Source of the DNA: Clostridia bacterium
Lineage (GTDB): Bacteria > Bacillota > Clostridia > Christensenellales > CAG-138
DNA: 43,525 nucleotides
Direction of reading: 5' to 3'
NCBI GenBank assembly: GCA_030533005.1
Contig: JAUNJX010000015.1
Location: forward strand, 1 to 43,525
In this document: positions 41,313 to 43,525 of the stretch, in pieces
How positions within the stretch are numbered: the stretch's first letter is position 1
Layout of the letters: each line of letters starts with the position of its first letter
Made by a program: the position numbers and the translations under genes
Notes under the pieces: model-generated
What the model was told of the DNA's origin: nothing
Database searches by the model: none
The model's input: the letters and a program-made list of their open reading frames with translations, nothing else

Positions 41313-42509
41313 CTATTTTGTGGCGTTTCTCAGCTTTTCGGCCGCGGCTTCCCGCTCGCGGCAAAGATCCGCCCACTTGGGCATTTTATCCAATCTTTCC
41401 GCGAGATCCTTCATGACCCCGGGTATATCGATGCGCTGGGGACAGACCTGCGCGCACGCGCCGCAGCCGACGCAGGCGGCGGGCTGCTTGTCCGCGGGCA
41501 GCGCGTCAAGGCGCATGGATACCGTGAAGGAGGGCGTGAAGCGAACGTCGTTATAGATCTGCATGAGCAGCGGAATATCAAGACCCATCGGACACCCATC
41601 GCAGCAATAGCGGCAGGCGGTACAGGGGATGGACTGGTGCATGCCATCGGCGATCGCGTAGAGCGCCTGCGTTTCCGCCTCGCTAAGCGGCGCTTCCTGC
41701 GTGAAGGTCTTGACGTTATCCTGCATCTGCTCCAAATTGGACATGCCGCTAAGCACCACCTTGACGTTGGGCAGCGCTTGCAGCCAGCGGAAGCCCCACG
41801 CGGGCGTGCTCTCTGCCGGGCGCAGCGCGTGAAGCGTCGCCTCCTCCGCGTCGGAGAGCTTGGCAAGCTTGCCGCCGCGTACGGGCTCCATGACCCAAAC
41901 GGGGATGTTGCGCTCGGTCAAAAGCGCATATTTATCCTTGGCGTTTTGCAGCGTCCAATCCAAATAATTGAGCTGGATCTGACAAAACTCCATCTTGTCC
42001 CCGCAGGTATCCAGGAAGGAGCGCAGCATCTCTACGCCGCCGTGCGAGGAAAAGCCAAGATGCCGTATGCGGCCGTTTTTCTTTTGTTCGAGAAAGTAAT
42101 CCAATATGCCCCAGCGGGGATCAAGATAGGTGCCTACGGAATTTTCGTAAACGTTGTGCAGCAGATAGAAATCGAAGTAGTCCACGCCGCACTTTTGCAG
42201 CTGCTCCTCAAAGATCGCTGCGGGATCGTAGGACGCGCTGATCTGATGCCCCGGATATTTATCCGCAAGGTAATAGGATTCGCGCGGATATTTCTTCAAT
42301 ACGCGGCCTATGACGGTCTCTGACAGGCCGCCGTGATACGGATACGCGGTGTCAAAATAGTTGACGCCGTGATCGATGGCGTATTGCACCATTTGTTCCA
42401 CCTGCGCCTCGTCTATTTCGCCGTTTTGCGTGCCGGGCAAAAGCGGCAGCCGCATGGTGCCAAAGCCCAGCCGGGAAAGCTTCATCCCCTGAAAATCGCT
42501 GTATAGCAT
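41313..42509 (-). CDS. aldo/keto reductase with C-terminal ferredoxin-type clusters
   Basis: A 398-residue protein. The aldo/keto reductase barrel (1 to about 300) has GFGTMRLPL, NYFDTAYPYHGGLSE (Asp and Tyr of the catalytic tetrad) and the Lys in YLADKYPGH. Two Cys clusters follow: CTACRYCCDGCPMGLDIP near residue 290 and CVGCGACAQVCPQRIDIPG near residue 350. This is the common anaerobe type that probably takes electrons from ferredoxin-like centres. AGGAGG lies 7 nt before the ATG. It is third in a probable unit with the Cys-rich protein (36-bp gap) and the methyltransferase-like protein. Confidence 0.92.
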   Translation of the reverse strand: MLYSDFQGMKLSRLGFGTMRLPLLPGTQNGEIDEAQVEQMVQYAIDHGVNYFDTAYPYHGGLSETVIGRVLKKYPRESYYLADKYPGHQISASYDPAAIFEEQLQKCGVDYFDFYLLHNVYENSVGTYLDPRWGILDYFLEQKKNGRIRHLGFSSHGGVEMLRSFLDTCGDKMEFCQIQLNYLDWTLQNAKDKYALLTERNIPVWVMEPVRGGKLAKLSDAEEATLHALRPAESTPAWGFRWLQALPNVKVVLSGMSNLEQMQDNVKTFTQEAPLSEAETQALYAIADGMHQSIPCTACRYCCDGCPMGLDIPLLMQIYNDVRFTPSFTVSMRLDALPADKQPAACVGCGACAQVCPQRIDIPGVMKDLAERLDKMPKWADLCREREAAAEKLRNATK

Positions 42510-42545
42510 AGCTACGCCTCCTGTTCCGTTTTTCGTTCCGTGTCG

Positions 42546-42767
42546 TCAGGGTTTCTTCTGGATATAATACGGGCAATACGCGTTGTTAAAGAGAATGGAG
42601 CGCGGCTTGCTGCGCGGATACGGATACTGCGCGCAATATTCCAGGGACGCGTCGTTTTTATCCACGGTGCTCTCTGCCTGATAGACGCAATCCGCGCAAG
42701 CGATCAAAGCCCTGTCGGGCACGGCAGGCTCTGCGATGGATACATTCTTCTTGCGAAACGGGTTCAT
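42546..42767 (-). CDS. small Cys-containing protein of unknown function
   Basis: A 73-residue soluble protein, MNPFRKKNVSIAEPAVPD, then ACADCVYQAES, LEYCAQYPYPRSKP and NAYCPYYIQKKP. Four Cys in C-x2-C, C and C pattern could bind zinc or an iron-sulfur cluster. I do not recognise the family. ATG 42767 is chosen because GAGGAG lies 6 nt before it; a longer in-frame form would overlap the methyltransferase gene and has no such site. It lies between the methyltransferase-like and aldo/keto reductase genes on the same strand. Confidence 0.7.
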   Translation of the reverse strand: MNPFRKKNVSIAEPAVPDRALIACADCVYQAESTVDKNDASLEYCAQYPYPRSKPRSILFNNAYCPYYIQKKP

Positions 42768-42805
42768 GGACGGCTCCTCACGCGCATAGCGTTCTTCACG
42801 GTTAT

Positions 42806-42834
42806 AGTATGCCACAAATTGCTCCGGCGCGCAA
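42806..42834 (-). promoter_or_regulatory. possible internal promoter before the Cys-rich gene
   Basis: Minus strand: -35 TTGCGC (42829-42834), 17-bp spacer, -10 CATACT (42806-42811) with a TG two bases before the -10, in the 80-bp gap after the methyltransferase-like gene. The match is modest. Confidence 0.35.
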
Positions 42835-42847
42835 TGCGTGAAATGTT

Positions 42848-43522
42848 TTACCACAAAAACGGGATGAGCCTGTAGCGCACCTTCTTTTCATATGCGAGAT
42901 ACCCTTCCAGCCCTTGCTCCAAGACGGTCTCCTCGTTGCGGATGCGCCGGACGATGAGGATGGGGTAGCTAAGAAACACGAGAAGGGAGAGAAGCGAGCC
43001 CAGCACGAGCGGGATGGCCAGATACAGCAGGATGGTCGCTAGATACATGGGATGGCGCACGACGCCATACAGCCCCGTATCGACCACCTTCTGGTTTTCC
43101 TGCACCTCGACCGTCCTTGATAGATACGCGTTTTCGCGCATGACCTCCGCGTACAGGCCGTATGCGAACAGCAGCAGCATCGACGCAACAGCGACGAGCC
43201 AAGACGGCACATGCGTCCAAGCATAGCGAAAATCCAGGGCGGCGAGCACAAAGCCCACGATGAACACCACGGCGGAAAGGGCGACCACCCGCTTTTGCGC
43301 GGGCTGCTGCTCCTTACTGTTGAGGCGCTTTTCCAATAGCGCGGGCGCTTTTATACAAAGCACAACGCCAAGCAGCAGCATGGGGATGAATAAAAGCCCC
43401 ATAAACAGCCACGCGTTCCAGTAATGCAGCGTGCCCGCCGGCAGGAACAGCAGCAGACCCACAAGCAGCAGGCCAAACAGAAATTTCAGCAGCGCTTCCA
43501 TCATGAGCTTCTTTTTCATCAT
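42848..43522 (-). CDS. isoprenylcysteine carboxyl methyltransferase-like membrane protein
   Basis: A 224-residue membrane protein with about five helices and the PEMT/ICMT methyltransferase signature near the C-terminus: VVDTGLYGVVRHPMYLATILLYL (the RHPxY S-adenosylmethionine-site motif) and the terminal RRIRNEETVLEQGLEGYLAYEKKVRYRLIP, with the conserved RxxxEExxLxxxxGxxYxxYxxxxxxRxxP form. Bacterial members methylate unknown small or lipid substrates. Two adjacent ATGs (43522 and 43519) are possible; only 3 nt upstream lie in the window, so the ribosome binding site cannot be seen and the gene may extend further 5'. Confidence 0.82.
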   Translation of the reverse strand: MMKKKLMMEALLKFLFGLLLVGLLLFLPAGTLHYWNAWLFMGLLFIPMLLLGVVLCIKAPALLEKRLNSKEQQPAQKRVVALSAVVFIVGFVLAALDFRYAWTHVPSWLVAVASMLLLFAYGLYAEVMRENAYLSRTVEVQENQKVVDTGLYGVVRHPMYLATILLYLAIPLVLGSLLSLLVFLSYPILIVRRIRNEETVLEQGLEGYLAYEKKVRYRLIPFLW

Positions 43523-43525
43523 GAG

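Noticed and set aside
1..43525. tRNA, rRNA, transposase or phage genes
   Set aside because: No T-loop/anticodon patterns, rRNA segments or recombinase motifs were recognised on either strand.

Overview
The window looks like a chromosomal segment of a moderately GC-rich member of the Clostridia (Bacillota), possibly gut-associated. This rests on strong AGGAGG-type ribosome binding sites, sigma-A promoters, a lysine (L-box) riboswitch with a rho-independent terminator, an AgrC/AgrA-like kinase and LytTR regulator pair, InlB-type surface repeats and clostridial-type flavoenzymes. I cannot place it to genus. No rRNA, tRNA, phage genes, transposase or CRISPR array was seen.

Left part (1-15.8 kb): a catabolic island. 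A GntR/FCD regulator (1203-1874) faces a divergent unit of a sugar-phosphate-isomerase-like TIM barrel and a 2-hydroxyacid dehydrogenase cut by the window edge. A second TIM-barrel isomerase follows the regulator. Next comes an eight-gene minus-strand operon (11629 down to 2977): FMN alpha-hydroxyacid oxidase, 3-hydroxyisobutyrate-dehydrogenase-like reductase, sugar ABC ATPase, permease, lipoprotein binding protein, second permease, amidohydrolase and third TIM-barrel isomerase. Divergent from it is a LacI-family regulator, followed by a second plus-strand unit: LarA-like (nickel-pincer) racemase, acetamidase/formamidase-family protein and VOC protein. The two units share an almost identical TTATCA-rich upstream motif, so one regulator probably controls both. 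The enzyme set suggests uptake and redox or epimer conversion of a sugar acid or other hydroxyacid. No kinase or aldolase is present, so the pathway is incomplete here or unusual. This is the best candidate for an undescribed system.

Middle (16-30.3 kb): an alpha/beta hydrolase, a PAP2 phosphatase and a P1-family self-processing peptidase. These are followed by a hairpin-rich 0.2-kb element bounded by a 23-bp imperfect direct repeat that copies the 3' end of the neighbouring kinase gene. Then come the kinase/LytTR pair and, divergently, a 2859-residue surface protein. That protein has a beta-helix region, InlB-type repeats, six roughly 180-200-residue tandem repeats, a proline-rich stalk and a C-terminal membrane anchor without LPXTG.

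Right part (30.3-43.5 kb): an FMN glutamate-synthase-like enzyme, a small membrane protein with a promoter that implies a leaderless mRNA, a 53-residue protein with a TTG start, and a flavodoxin-like reductase. An amino-acid ABC transporter (binding protein, permease, ATPase) follows; its leader is a complete lysine riboswitch, so it is most likely a lysine importer. Next are the tail of a lost short-chain dehydrogenase gene and a 1325-residue REC-GGDEF-EAL-PAS protein (degenerate GGDEF, intact EAL). The window ends with an AbrB-type regulator and a three-gene unit of ferredoxin-type aldo/keto reductase, Cys-rich small protein and isoprenylcysteine-methyltransferase-like membrane protein.
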